Source: Pseudoduganella ginsengisoli (lineage in GTDB: Bacteria; Pseudomonadota; Gammaproteobacteria; Burkholderiales; Burkholderiaceae_D). Taken from it: a DNA stretch of 64,000 bases. Made by a program: the position numbers and the translations under genes. The notes beneath the pieces were generated by a model. The model had not been told where the DNA came from. It made no database searches and was given only the letters and a program-made list of their open reading frames with translations. Shown here piece by piece: positions 1-8,147 of the stretch (the first letter of the stretch is position 1; each line of letters begins with the position of its first letter). Location: positions 1 to 64,000 of the forward strand of contig NZ_WNLA01000017.1 of NCBI RefSeq assembly GCF_009720865.1, read 5' to 3'.

Positions 1-1289
1 TGCTGCAGCGCGTGCTGCAAATCGTCGTCGGATGGCATACGGCTGCCGCCGCCATGTTGCGCCGGCGGCGCGGGCGGAGCCGGGCGCGCCTGCGGCAAGC
101 CGGTATAGCCGGTGGCGGGATGCAGCGTGTCCGGCGACGCATCCGGCGTCAGTTGCGGTGTTTCCGGGCCCGATGGGACCGGCTGCGTGCCGTCAGCAGC
201 AGGGAGGGCCCCTGCCGGCGGCACCACTGTGACGGGCGCTGCTCCCGTGGCGGCGCCGGGTGCGGGCATGGGCACGGGCGGCAGGCTGGCGCCAGGGCCG
301 GGGGACGTCAGCGCGTACCAGTACACGCCGGCCAGCGTGCCGGCCACCAGCGCCAGCGCGCCGCCCAGCACGGCAAGGCGCACACGGGCCGGGTCGCGGC
401 GCGGCTGGTCTTGTTCCGCAGCTGCCTGGGCGGCTGCACGGGCGCGGGCAGCCGTGCCCCGTGCGGCGCCCTGGGTGTTGCCGTGCGCTGCGCCGCGTGT
501 GCTGGCCTGGGCCGCCCCTTGACCGCTGCCGTCTGCAGTGTCTGCCGCCAACGGAGGCTGCAGCGGCGTTCCTGCATGGTTTCCGCCGGTCTCCGCCGCC
601 GTCGCAGTATGCACGCCCTTACGGGCCGGGCTGCGCGTAAATTGGCCGCTGGCGGCGCGCTTAGCGGTCTGCGCGGGGGCCGGCGGCATGGCGTCGGCGC
701 TGGCATAAGCGTCCAGCACGGCGCGATAAGGTTCCGCTATGGCTGGCGTGTCCAGCGCCAGCGCAGCTGTTTCCAGTGCGGGCAGGGGCGCAATCGGTTC
801 CGTGGCCAGCGCGGCGGCGGTCTCGCGCGCCATCAGCATTTCCGCGACAAATGGCTCCACGGGCGGCGGCGCAACGTCTTCCAGCGCCAGTTCGCGCAAT
901 GGCGGCGGCTGCACCGAGAATGGCAAGTCCACGCCAGGCGCGCTGGTACTGCCAGTCCCCTCGAGCGCTTGACCTGCTGCGGGGGACGGCTGCGCGCCAT
1001 GGCGGCGCGACTGCGGCGGTGTCGGATCGTGCGGCGCCGGAATGGCAGGTTCCAGCGCCGGGACCTGTTCGCTGACGCTGCCGGCAGGCTGCTGCAGCTC
1101 TTCCAGCGGCTCCAGGGAAAGCGCGAGCAAATCCGGCGCCGGCGGCACGCGGCCGGACAGCACGTCATCCGGCGTCAGCGCCACCACGCGGTCAAACGAT
1201 TCATCGGAGAGTTCCAGGCCGTCGTCTTCGGGCAGCGGATCGAGTTTGTTGCGTTCGGCTTTTTTGAGCGCCTGCATCAGCAAACTCAT
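1..1289 (-). CDS. MshN-like membrane-anchored protein, partial (runs off left edge)
   Basis: The frame stays open from an ATG at 1289 to the window edge, so at least 429 residues are present and the C terminus is missing. The N terminus MSLLMQALKKAERNKL resembles the short cytoplasmic start of MshN-type proteins (compare MSLINKMLQDLD of the msh copy at 21460). A long Pro/Ala-rich cytoplasmic stretch follows, then one membrane segment at about residues 303-325 and another Pro/Ala-rich stretch. TPR repeats would be expected beyond the edge but are not seen. The ATG overlaps the secretin stop as ATGA, so translation is probably coupled. By analogy it would be a periplasmic scaffold for the secretin encoded just upstream; that role is inferred. 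Confidence 0.75.
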   Translation of the reverse strand, partial: MSLLMQALKKAERNKLDPLPEDDGLELSDESFDRVVALTPDDVLSGRVPPAPDLLALSLEPLEELQQPAGSVSEQVPALEPAIPAPHDPTPPQSRRHGAQPSPAAGQALEGTGSTSAPGVDLPFSVQPPPLRELALEDVAPPPVEPFVAEMLMARETAAALATEPIAPLPALETAALALDTPAIAEPYRAVLDAYASADAMPPAPAQTAKRAASGQFTRSPARKGVHTATAAETGGNHAGTPLQPPLAADTADGSGQGAAQASTRGAAHGNTQGAARGTAARARAAAQAAAEQDQPRRDPARVRLAVLGGALALVAGTLAGVYWYALTSPGPGASLPPVPMPAPGAATGAAPVTVVPPAGALPAADGTQPVPSGPETPQLTPDASPDTLHPATGYTGLPQARPAPPAPPAQHGGGSRMPSDDDLQHALQ

Positions 1290-3148
1290 AGCCCCCTCCT
1301 TGCCACTTCCCCGTACGGCGCTTCAGGACCGGCGGCAGTTTCCGGCAACAGGTAGCGGAAGTCGCGGTAGTCGCCATTCATGCTGGCATCCTTGACCACC
1401 ACCGGCCGCATGAAGATCACCAGTTCGGTTTTGACGGCGTTTTCATTCCGGTACGAGAACAGGTTGCCGACAACCGGCAGGGAACTGAGCAGCGGCACCC
1501 CATCCTTGTTGTTGTCGACGGAATCCTGCATCAAGCCGCCCATGACGGCGATCTGGCCGCTGTTGACCTTCATGACGGATTCCAGTTCGCGCGCCTGGAT
1601 GACGGGGACGCGCGACACGACATTGCCTGCGGCCAGCGCGGGATTCGGGTCTTGCACGTAGCCGACAATGCGGGTAATGGTAGGGCGGACGTTGAGCGTG
1701 ACTTCATCGCTGTCGGCAATTTGCGGCGTGACGCTCATGACAAAGCCCACCGGCACGGTTTGCAGGCTGGATTCATACGTGGCCGGGGCCGTGACGGTCC
1801 CGGTGGCATTGAGGACGGCAGGCGTGACCTTGATCGTGAAAAAGACATTGTTATCGACGACTTTCAGCATGGCGGTCTGGTTATTCAAGACGCTGATCTT
1901 CGGGCTGGACAGCACTTTCACTTTGCCGAACGATTCCAGCAATTGAATGGTGGCGGTCAGGTTGCCCGGATTGACGTAATTTAAGAGGAACATGCCGGGC
2001 GACGTGTTGGGCAATACGCCGGACGGCAATGGTTCGGTGCCGAGCTTGCCCTGCGTGACATTGAGCCGGCTGCCCAGGCGCGACCAGTTGATGCCTTGCT
2101 GGTACTGGTCGCCCAGCCGCACTTCAATGATGGTGGCTTCAATCAGCACTTGCCGCTTTACGCTGGCCAGCACCAGGTCAAGGAATTCCTGGATTTTTTC
2201 ATGCTGGCGCGCCGTGGCCCGCACGGCAATCAGGCCGCCTTCCGCATTGACGACGATCGACGGGTCATAGCGGTTGCGGCTGCGGCTGGTGGTCAGCGGC
2301 TGGACTGGCAGCGCTGCATCCTGCAGCATCGGCGGCCCAGCCATGGGCAGGGCGGCGCCGCCGGGTAGCGGCGGCTGCTGGCCGGATGGCTGGCTTAACC
2401 CTTGGCCAACCGGCTGCGGCTGGTTCAGTGCCGCCAGTGGATCTTGCGGCGTGTCTTGCAACGTCGACGCGCGCAGCATATCGCGGATGTTTTTCTCGAT
2501 GCTGTACCAAAAGTTGTTGTCCGAGCGGTTCGATACCGATGTGGTGGAATTGTTGTTGCCGTTGCCGCTACCCGGCCCTTGTAGCTGAGTACCGCCGGGC
2601 TGCGCAATGGCGGCCGCCACGGGATTGCTGCTGTTGGCATTGGCGCCGCCGCCCGTGGTGGAAATTTGTGTGGCGATATTCACGCTGCTGCTGGTGCTGC
2701 GCGCGATATTCACGTAATCGATCTTGTAGTTGCGCCACTCGGGCGCGTCGGGCTGCACGATCAGCGTGTTGCCGGCAATTTCATAGCGCATGTCCACCTG
2801 GCGGGCAATGCGGTGCAACAGCTGGGGCAAGGTCTGGTCCAGCGCATTGAGCGTCACGGTGCCTTCAATGCCGGGGTGGATATCGACGTTGAGCCCCGCG
2901 TCGCGCGCCAGAGCAAACAGCAGCGATTGCACACCGACCTTATGCACGGTGACGCTGTACGTTTCCACTTTGGGAGTGGGCCGGGGCGGCGGCAATTGCG
3001 CGCTCTGGCGCACTGGCTCGGGAATGGCGCCGGCAACCGGCGCTTCAGCGCCGACATGGGCGGACGACAGGGGAAATTGTGGTGCAGCGCAACCGGATAG
3101 CAGTGCGCATGCCACGGGTATCAAGGGTGCGGCAAATTGTATCTTCAT
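1286..3148 (-). CDS. MshL/PilQ-type outer-membrane secretin (lipoprotein)
   Basis: A 620-residue secretin. A signal peptide ends in a lipobox (LLSGC, Cys20), so a lipoprotein is predicted. A short N-terminal secretin/TonB-like domain at about 60-150 is followed by a Gly/Asn/Gln-rich linker (about 150-285) and the secretin core (about 290-600). The core includes the RQVLIEATIIEV and late GQIAVMGGLMQD...PVVGNLF signatures. The family forms multimeric outer-membrane pores for type IV pili or type II secretion. It belongs to an operon with the AAA/SPOR gene upstream and the MshN-like gene downstream. A second, better msh-embedded secretin lies at 18724, so this one serves either a separate machine or an alternative pore. 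The start has only a weak GGGGC ribosome site. Confidence 0.9.
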   Translation of the reverse strand: MKIQFAAPLIPVACALLSGCAAPQFPLSSAHVGAEAPVAGAIPEPVRQSAQLPPPRPTPKVETYSVTVHKVGVQSLLFALARDAGLNVDIHPGIEGTVTLNALDQTLPQLLHRIARQVDMRYEIAGNTLIVQPDAPEWRNYKIDYVNIARSTSSSVNIATQISTTGGGANANSSNPVAAAIAQPGGTQLQGPGSGNGNNNSTTSVSNRSDNNFWYSIEKNIRDMLRASTLQDTPQDPLAALNQPQPVGQGLSQPSGQQPPLPGGAALPMAGPPMLQDAALPVQPLTTSRSRNRYDPSIVVNAEGGLIAVRATARQHEKIQEFLDLVLASVKRQVLIEATIIEVRLGDQYQQGINWSRLGSRLNVTQGKLGTEPLPSGVLPNTSPGMFLLNYVNPGNLTATIQLLESFGKVKVLSSPKISVLNNQTAMLKVVDNNVFFTIKVTPAVLNATGTVTAPATYESSLQTVPVGFVMSVTPQIADSDEVTLNVRPTITRIVGYVQDPNPALAAGNVVSRVPVIQARELESVMKVNSGQIAVMGGLMQDSVDNNKDGVPLLSSLPVVGNLFSYRNENAVKTELVIFMRPVVVKDASMNGDYRDFRYLLPETAAGPEAPYGEVARRGL

Positions 3149-3312
3149 GGCGGCGCCCCAGCTGGCAAGCTCAAGAAATGTTGTGATTATGAAATTATTC
3201 GCACATCATCTATTAAAAATGGCAACTGTGGCGCACGATTTCTTTTTGACATTGTTTTATCGCAACCTTGCGTGATGGATTTGCTGTTGCCAAGCGAGCG
3301 GAGCCGTTGCAA
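3149..3312. promoter_or_regulatory. AT-rich spacer upstream of the secretin gene
   Basis: These 164 bases are clearly more AT-rich than their surroundings, most strongly at 3179-3260. That fits a leftward promoter for the secretin gene, but no convincing -35/-10 pair could be fixed. No coding frame is supported here. Confidence 0.3.
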
Positions 3313-3717
3313 TCAGCTAACGCGCAGCGGCGTGCGGCGGGTGTTATGGCGTTTTTTGGAAAGGCCGGTGAATTGCAGGCTGGAGACCAGGCTGCCATAC
3401 AGCATGCGCAGTGCGGACGGACGATAGCGTTCAAATGTGGTGCGCAGCGCGGCGACATCGGCGCCCCGCGGCGTTTCCGCGTCCGGCCCGATCCAGTAGC
3501 GGCCATCGGCGCCGTGCGGCTCCCAGACCACGTAGGGTAGTGAACGGAACTTGAATTCAATTTTGAAGTCGCGTTCCAGGCGCCGGAGGCGGACATCGGT
3601 GACGCCCTCGGTCGTCGCCAGCAACCGTGTGATGGCGTGCATGGTGATGTAAGGATGTTCGATTTCAAACGCGAGGATGTGCGCGCAGTCGGAATTCAAA
3701 ATAGGAAATGTGTTCAT
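3313..3717 (-). CDS. conserved-looking hypothetical protein, 134 aa
   Basis: The frame could start further out at 3777. The ATG at 3717 is preferred because an AAAGGG ribosome site lies about 8 bases before it and the protein then begins MNTFPILNSDCAHILAFEIE. There is no signal peptide or membrane segment. It is a small mixed alpha/beta soluble protein with a basic C terminus (KKRHNTRRTPLRVS). I do not recognise the family. It sits between the AAA/SPOR gene (86 bases away) and the secretin gene (164 bases away) on the same strand. It could be part of that operon or an inserted monocistronic gene; the larger gaps on both sides favour its own transcription. Confidence 0.6.
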   Translation of the reverse strand: MNTFPILNSDCAHILAFEIEHPYITMHAITRLLATTEGVTDVRLRRLERDFKIEFKFRSLPYVVWEPHGADGRYWIGPDAETPRGADVAALRTTFERYRPSALRMLYGSLVSSLQFTGLSKKRHNTRRTPLRVS

Positions 3718-3803
3718 CGGCAATCCCTTTCGATGGTGAGCAACGAGGAACATCGAACGTGAACTGCAGTGGTTCACGAGTTGGGATAGCGTAGCGGAAT
3801 TCG

Positions 3804-5567
3804 CTATGGCAGAGCGCGCGGCTGAGCACGTGTGGCGCGCGCAACAGCGGCGCGAATGGCGCCGATGTTGCGGATTTTCGGCGCATAGGTCCAGCGGCCT
3901 TTCAGTTTGCCCATGGCGTTGCGCGCCTGCTGTTCGCTGCTGAAACTGCCATACGCGATGCCGATGCGCTGTTCGCCATGGTTCAGCGTGGGATAGGCGT
4001 GCACGTCGCCCAGGCCCAGCGTGCTGCGCACTTCATGGAGGAAGGCTTCCGCGCGGGCGTGCTGGCTGGCGGGGAAATCTTCGATCTTGACGCTGAAATG
4101 GCTGTCGGGCTCATCGCGCAGCCACGATTGGCCGGCTTTTAGGGTTTGTTGCAGCAGGCTGGCCTGGCTGGTGGACAGGCCGGCCGCGTAGGCGGCTGCC
4201 GCATCGCCGGAACCGGCAGGCTTGGCCAGGGAGGTGGATGCTGAAGCTGCTGCCTGCACTGGCGGCGCTGGCGGGGCCTTGGCTGCTGCGGACGTAGTGA
4301 TTTGCGCCATGGCCGGGGGAGGGGCCGCGGCTGCCTGCTGGACAGCCTTCGCGCCGGCGCCGCCAGGATTTCCCGCAGCGGTTAGTGTCTGAGATGGTTC
4401 TGCAGCCGTGCTGCCGCTTTTCACCGCAGCCGCCATGGGCTGGGCGGGCTCAGTGGCTGTTGCCGAAACAGGATGGGCCGTTCCTGCAGCGCTGCCTGTG
4501 GCCGCTGCCAAATGTTCCGGCCCTGCGGCGGATGTTGATGGCGCTGCGCCATCTCCGGCATCGGCTGCAACCTTGGCTGCCGCAACGGCCATCGGCGCCG
4601 CAGTCTTGATGACGCCGGCGTACATCGGGGTTGCCGCCACGGCCGGGCGCTGCATGTGCTGTTTCCACATCACGGCGGCGCCGATGCCCACGGCTGCCAT
4701 GGCCAGCGCCGTTCCTGCCAACACGGGCTGCAATTTGCCGCGCGGCTTCAGGGCTGGCAGCCGTCCGCGAATGGCGGCCTGCACGTGGCGCTTAGCGGCC
4801 GACACGGCGCCCTCGCTGGCCGCTGCCGCCAGCGTGTGGTGGGCAAGATGCATCACCATCCGCACATCGCCTTTCGCGTGCGACGCCAGCATGCGCGCCG
4901 CATCCGGCGCAAACATGTCGAGCCCTTCATAGCCCGCGGCGCGCAAGCGGTGCGCCAGCAGCGCCGGCACATCGTCCGCCGATAAATGTGGCATGACAAA
5001 GCTCAGCGTGATGCGCTCGCGGAACTGGCGCATGGCGCTTTGCCGCAAGCTGTTGTTCAGCGCGTGCTGGCCCAGCAGCACGATTTGCATCAGCTTGCCC
5101 TGCGCATCATCGAGATTGGTCAGCAGGCGGATTTCTTCCAGCGCATCGGGCGGCAGCAAGTCCGCATGGTCAGCCATCAGCACGGCATGGCGGCCGCCTG
5201 CGCGCATGGCCTGCAAGTGGCTTTGCAAGTTACGCAGCACTTCATCGCTGCGTTTGCCGTCCGGATTCAGGCCCAGCGCCAGCGCAGTGGCGTGAATGAC
5301 GCCCAATGGTCCGACGCTGTCCGGCTGCATATGGATGATGACGGCCTGTCCCGCCAACTCGCTGGACAGCGCGTGGCACAGCATGGTCATGCCGCTGCCC
5401 GGCTCGCCGGTGATTTTCACGATGCCATCGCCGTGCGTGACGGCATAGGCCAGCGCACCCAGCAATTCACGGCGCGCGGCTTCCGCATAAAACAGGGCCG
5501 CGTCGGGCACAGCGTCAAATGGCGCACGCTGCAGGCGGAAATGGCTGAGGTAGTCTGGCTGGTCCAT
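3804..5567 (-). CDS. MshM/ExeA-like AAA protein with degenerate Walker motifs and C-terminal SPOR-like domain
   Basis: 587 residues. Residues 1-270 match the MshM/ExeA/GspA layout (YLSHFRLQRAPFDAVPD start, then AAA core). However, the Walker A reads GEPGSGMT (54-61) with Met60 where lysine is required, and Walker B reads VLMADHAD with His134 in place of glutamate. ATP hydrolysis is therefore doubtful. A transmembrane segment lies at 281-301, then an Ala/Pro-rich periplasmic linker (about 305-480) and a SPOR-like domain (about 500-587) that would bind denuded peptidoglycan. The likely role is a peptidoglycan anchor or assembly factor for the neighbouring secretin. The start is ATG 5567, two bases after the ABC gene stop (TAACCATG), which indicates coupling. 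Confidence 0.8.
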   Translation of the reverse strand: MDQPDYLSHFRLQRAPFDAVPDAALFYAEAARRELLGALAYAVTHGDGIVKITGEPGSGMTMLCHALSSELAGQAVIIHMQPDSVGPLGVIHATALALGLNPDGKRSDEVLRNLQSHLQAMRAGGRHAVLMADHADLLPPDALEEIRLLTNLDDAQGKLMQIVLLGQHALNNSLRQSAMRQFRERITLSFVMPHLSADDVPALLAHRLRAAGYEGLDMFAPDAARMLASHAKGDVRMVMHLAHHTLAAAASEGAVSAAKRHVQAAIRGRLPALKPRGKLQPVLAGTALAMAAVGIGAAVMWKQHMQRPAVAATPMYAGVIKTAAPMAVAAAKVAADAGDGAAPSTSAAGPEHLAAATGSAAGTAHPVSATATEPAQPMAAAVKSGSTAAEPSQTLTAAGNPGGAGAKAVQQAAAAPPPAMAQITTSAAAKAPPAPPVQAAASASTSLAKPAGSGDAAAAYAAGLSTSQASLLQQTLKAGQSWLRDEPDSHFSVKIEDFPASQHARAEAFLHEVRSTLGLGDVHAYPTLNHGEQRIGIAYGSFSSEQQARNAMGKLKGRWTYAPKIRNIGAIRAAVARATRAQPRALP

Positions 5568-5569
5568 GG

Positions 5570-6319
5570 TTATTGCACGCATGTCATAAACGCGTCTTCC
5601 AATGTCGCGGCGCCGAAGCGGGTCCTGCATTCATCCGGCGTGCCGACAAATTGCAATTGGCCGCCGTGCAAGATGGCGAGCCGGTCGCACAGCGCATCCA
5701 CATCGGCCAGCGCATGGGACGTCAGCAAGACCGTGCGGCCCCGTTCGCGCATGTCTTGCAGCAGCCGCTTGAACAGCACGTGCGCCTTCGGGTCCAGACC
5801 GCTGCACGGTTCATCGAGGATGGCAAGTTGCTTATCGGAAATTAATGCGGCGGCCAGTCCCAGTTTTTGCGTCATGCCTTTCGAATAGCCGCGCACCCGG
5901 CGCGCCAGCGCAGCGTGTTCCAGGTCCAGCGCGGCCACAATGGCTGCCGCCCGTTGCGCGTCGTAGCGCTGGCCTTGCAGTTGCAGCACATAGGCGAGGA
6001 ATTCCGCGCCGGTCAGGAATGGCGGCGGTTCAAATCGTTCAGGCAGGAAGGCCAGCGGCGCGCGGGCGCGGCTGTTGCGGCTGTCAATGCCAAACAAAGT
6101 AATGTCGCCGCTGTCGGCCGCACAAAAATCCAGCAGGCAGCGCAGCAACGTGGTTTTGCCGGCGCCATTGACGCCCACCAGCCCAAACAGCTCGCCAGGC
6201 TGCACGTCCAGCGACACGCCGCGCAGCACTTCGCTGCCGCCGTGGCGCTTGGCGACATGGTTAAAACGGATGGCAGGTGGCAGGACGGTAGACAAGGTGA
6301 ATACACAAGGCGGCAACAA
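5570..6319 (-). CDS. ABC transporter ATP-binding protein, orphan (no permease nearby)
   Basis: About 249 residues. Walker A is GVNGAGKTT, the signature motif is RGYSKGMTQKLGLA and Walker B is LAILDEPCSGLDP, followed by the switch His (LLTSHAL). All nucleotide-binding elements are intact. It resembles drug or polysaccharide exporter ATPases of the CcmA/NatA class. No permease is encoded in the window and the next gene is the AAA/SPOR protein, to which it is translationally coupled. The start is uncertain: the frame opens with TTG at 6319 and other TTG codons lie at 6316 and 6295; there is no in-frame ATG before the conserved core. It diverges from mshE with 120 bases between. Confidence 0.85.
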   Translation of the reverse strand: MLPPCVFTLSTVLPPAIRFNHVAKRHGGSEVLRGVSLDVQPGELFGLVGVNGAGKTTLLRCLLDFCAADSGDITLFGIDSRNSRARAPLAFLPERFEPPPFLTGAEFLAYVLQLQGQRYDAQRAAAIVAALDLEHAALARRVRGYSKGMTQKLGLAAALISDKQLAILDEPCSGLDPKAHVLFKRLLQDMRERGRTVLLTSHALADVDALCDRLAILHGGQLQFVGTPDECRTRFGAATLEDAFMTCVQ

Positions 6320-6397
6320 TGGCCATCACTGTAGCAAATATCGGACTGCCAGGGCCAGTCCGGGTAACTTTATTCGAAGAAATGATGCCTTCTGGCA

Positions 6398-6403
6398 TAC
6401 AAT
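6398..6403 (+). promoter_or_regulatory. candidate -10 box (TACAAT) for the mshE operon
   Basis: TACAAT lies 37 bases before the mshE start codon in the divergent region between the ABC gene and mshE. No good -35 is found at 16-18 bases, so an activator may be needed or the call may be wrong. A small hairpin (GGACTG/CAGTCC) lies at 6343-6361. Confidence 0.3.
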
Positions 6404-6439
6404 GGCCGCGTTGAATTGTGTAGAAATGATGGAGACTTT

Positions 6440-8143
6440 ATGGCCAGGCCGGAGAAGGTCCGATTAGGCGAAATCCTCGTGCAGCAAAAGCTGCTGACGG
6501 AAGAGCAACTGGGGCAGGCGCTGGCCGAGCAAAAGCGTAGTGGCCGCAAGCTGGGCCGGGTGTTCATCGACAGCGGCTTCGTGACGGAAGAACAGATTTC
6601 CGGCGCGCTGGCGCGGCAGTTGAACATCCCGTACATCAACCTCAAGTTCTACAACATCAATCCCGAACTGGTACGGCTATTGCCGGAAACGCAGGCGCGC
6701 CGCTTCCGGGCCATCGTGCTGGAAGACCGGCGCGGCTCGTACCTGGTGGGCATTTCCGACCCGACCGACCTGTTTGCGTACGATGAAATCGCCCGGCTGG
6801 TCAAACAAAACATCGAGCTGGCCGTTGTCAATGAAACGGAAGTGCTGGGCGTTATTGACCGCACGTACCGCCGCACGGAAGACATTTCCGACCTGGCGCG
6901 CGAGCTGGAACAGGATTTGGGCGACGTGTCGGTCGACTTCGGTGCGCTGGCGGCCAATCCGGGCCTGGAAGAAGCGCCCATCGTCAAGCTGCTGCAATCG
7001 GTGTTTGACGACGCGACGCAGGTGCGCGCATCGGACATCCACATCGAGCCGCAGGAAACCCGGCTGCAAATCCGCTTCCGTATTGACGGCGTGCTGCACC
7101 TGCAAACGGAAGCCGACATCAAGATTGCGCCTGCACTGGCGCTGCGCTTAAAACTGATGTCGGACCTCGATATCTCAGAAAAGCGCTTGCCGCAGGACGG
7201 CCGCTTTGTCGTGCGCGTGAAAAACCAGCGCATCGACGTCCGTATTTCCACCATGCCGACGCAATATGGCGAATCGGTGGTCATGCGTTTGCTGAACCAG
7301 TCCAATACGAACTTGAAGCTGGACGCGATCGGCATGCCGCGCGGCCTGGTGGAACGCTTCCGCGCCATCGTGCAGCGTCCGAATGGCCTGGTGCTGGTGA
7401 CGGGGCCGACCGGTTCCGGCAAGACCACGACCTTGTATAGCGCGCTGGCTGAATTGAACTCCGTGGAAAAGAAACTCATCACGGTGGAAGACCCGGTTGA
7501 ATACCGGCTGCCCGGCATCAACCAGGTGCAGGTCAACGACAAGATCGATTTGAATTTTGCCCGCGTGCTGCGCGCCGCGCTGCGGCAAGACCCGGACATC
7601 GTGCTGGTGGGCGAGATGCGCGACCAGGAAACCGCGCAAATCGGCTTGCGCGCCGCCATGACGGGCCACTTGGTGCTGTCGACCCTGCACACCAACGATG
7701 CGGCCAGCACGCCGCTGCGCCTGATGGACATGGGCGTGCCGCGCTACATGGTGGGCAGCGCGCTGCAAGCCGTGCTGGCGCAGCGTCTGGTGCGCGTGAT
7801 TTGCGAGAGCTGCACCACGCCGTACACGCCGACGCCGACCGAAAGCGAGTGGCTGAAACTGGAGCTGAAAGACAAGGTCAATATGGCGCGCTACTTCCAT
7901 GGCAAGGGCTGTTCGCATTGCAATGGCATGGGGTACCGGGGCCGTACCGGTGTGTATGAATTGCTGGAAGTGACGCAGGCGGTGGTCGATGCGTCCAACG
8001 ATCCGGATCCGAACCATTTCCTGAAGGTCGCGCACGCGACGATGCGGGGGGAAACCTTGCGCCGCCATGCCGTGCACCTGGTGATCCAGGGCCGCACGAC
8101 GATTGCCGAAGCAATGCGCATCAGTAACCAGATCGAGGAATAA
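6440..8143 (+). CDS. mshE: MSHA pilus extension ATPase MshE with c-di-GMP-binding MshEN domain
   Basis: 567 residues from ATG 6440, with GGAG five bases upstream. The N terminus holds two 24-residue MshEN motifs, R8-Q31 (RLGEILVQQKLLTEEQLGQA...) and K37-Q60, separated by five residues. That is the spacing described for the c-di-GMP-binding MshEN domain, so ligand control of pilus extension is expected. The GspE/PilB ATPase core has Walker A GPTGSGKT (322-329), an Asp box, VGEMRD Walker B, and a zinc-binding tetracysteine (C455, C458, C491, C494). It powers pilin polymerisation at the inner membrane together with MshG. It is the first gene of the rightward msh segment; mshG follows four bases after the stop. 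Confidence 0.95.
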   Translation: MARPEKVRLGEILVQQKLLTEEQLGQALAEQKRSGRKLGRVFIDSGFVTEEQISGALARQLNIPYINLKFYNINPELVRLLPETQARRFRAIVLEDRRGSYLVGISDPTDLFAYDEIARLVKQNIELAVVNETEVLGVIDRTYRRTEDISDLARELEQDLGDVSVDFGALAANPGLEEAPIVKLLQSVFDDATQVRASDIHIEPQETRLQIRFRIDGVLHLQTEADIKIAPALALRLKLMSDLDISEKRLPQDGRFVVRVKNQRIDVRISTMPTQYGESVVMRLLNQSNTNLKLDAIGMPRGLVERFRAIVQRPNGLVLVTGPTGSGKTTTLYSALAELNSVEKKLITVEDPVEYRLPGINQVQVNDKIDLNFARVLRAALRQDPDIVLVGEMRDQETAQIGLRAAMTGHLVLSTLHTNDAASTPLRLMDMGVPRYMVGSALQAVLAQRLVRVICESCTTPYTPTPTESEWLKLELKDKVNMARYFHGKGCSHCNGMGYRGRTGVYELLEVTQAVVDASNDPDPNHFLKVAHATMRGETLRRHAVHLVIQGRTTIAEAMRISNQIEE

Positions 8144-8147
8144 CGCG

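Noticed and set aside
12-1355. 447-residue plus-strand frame at the left edge
   Set aside because: It is antisense to the MshN-like gene and the secretin 3' end, is rich in Arg/Gly/Cys and has no family features; it reflects high-GC frame bias.
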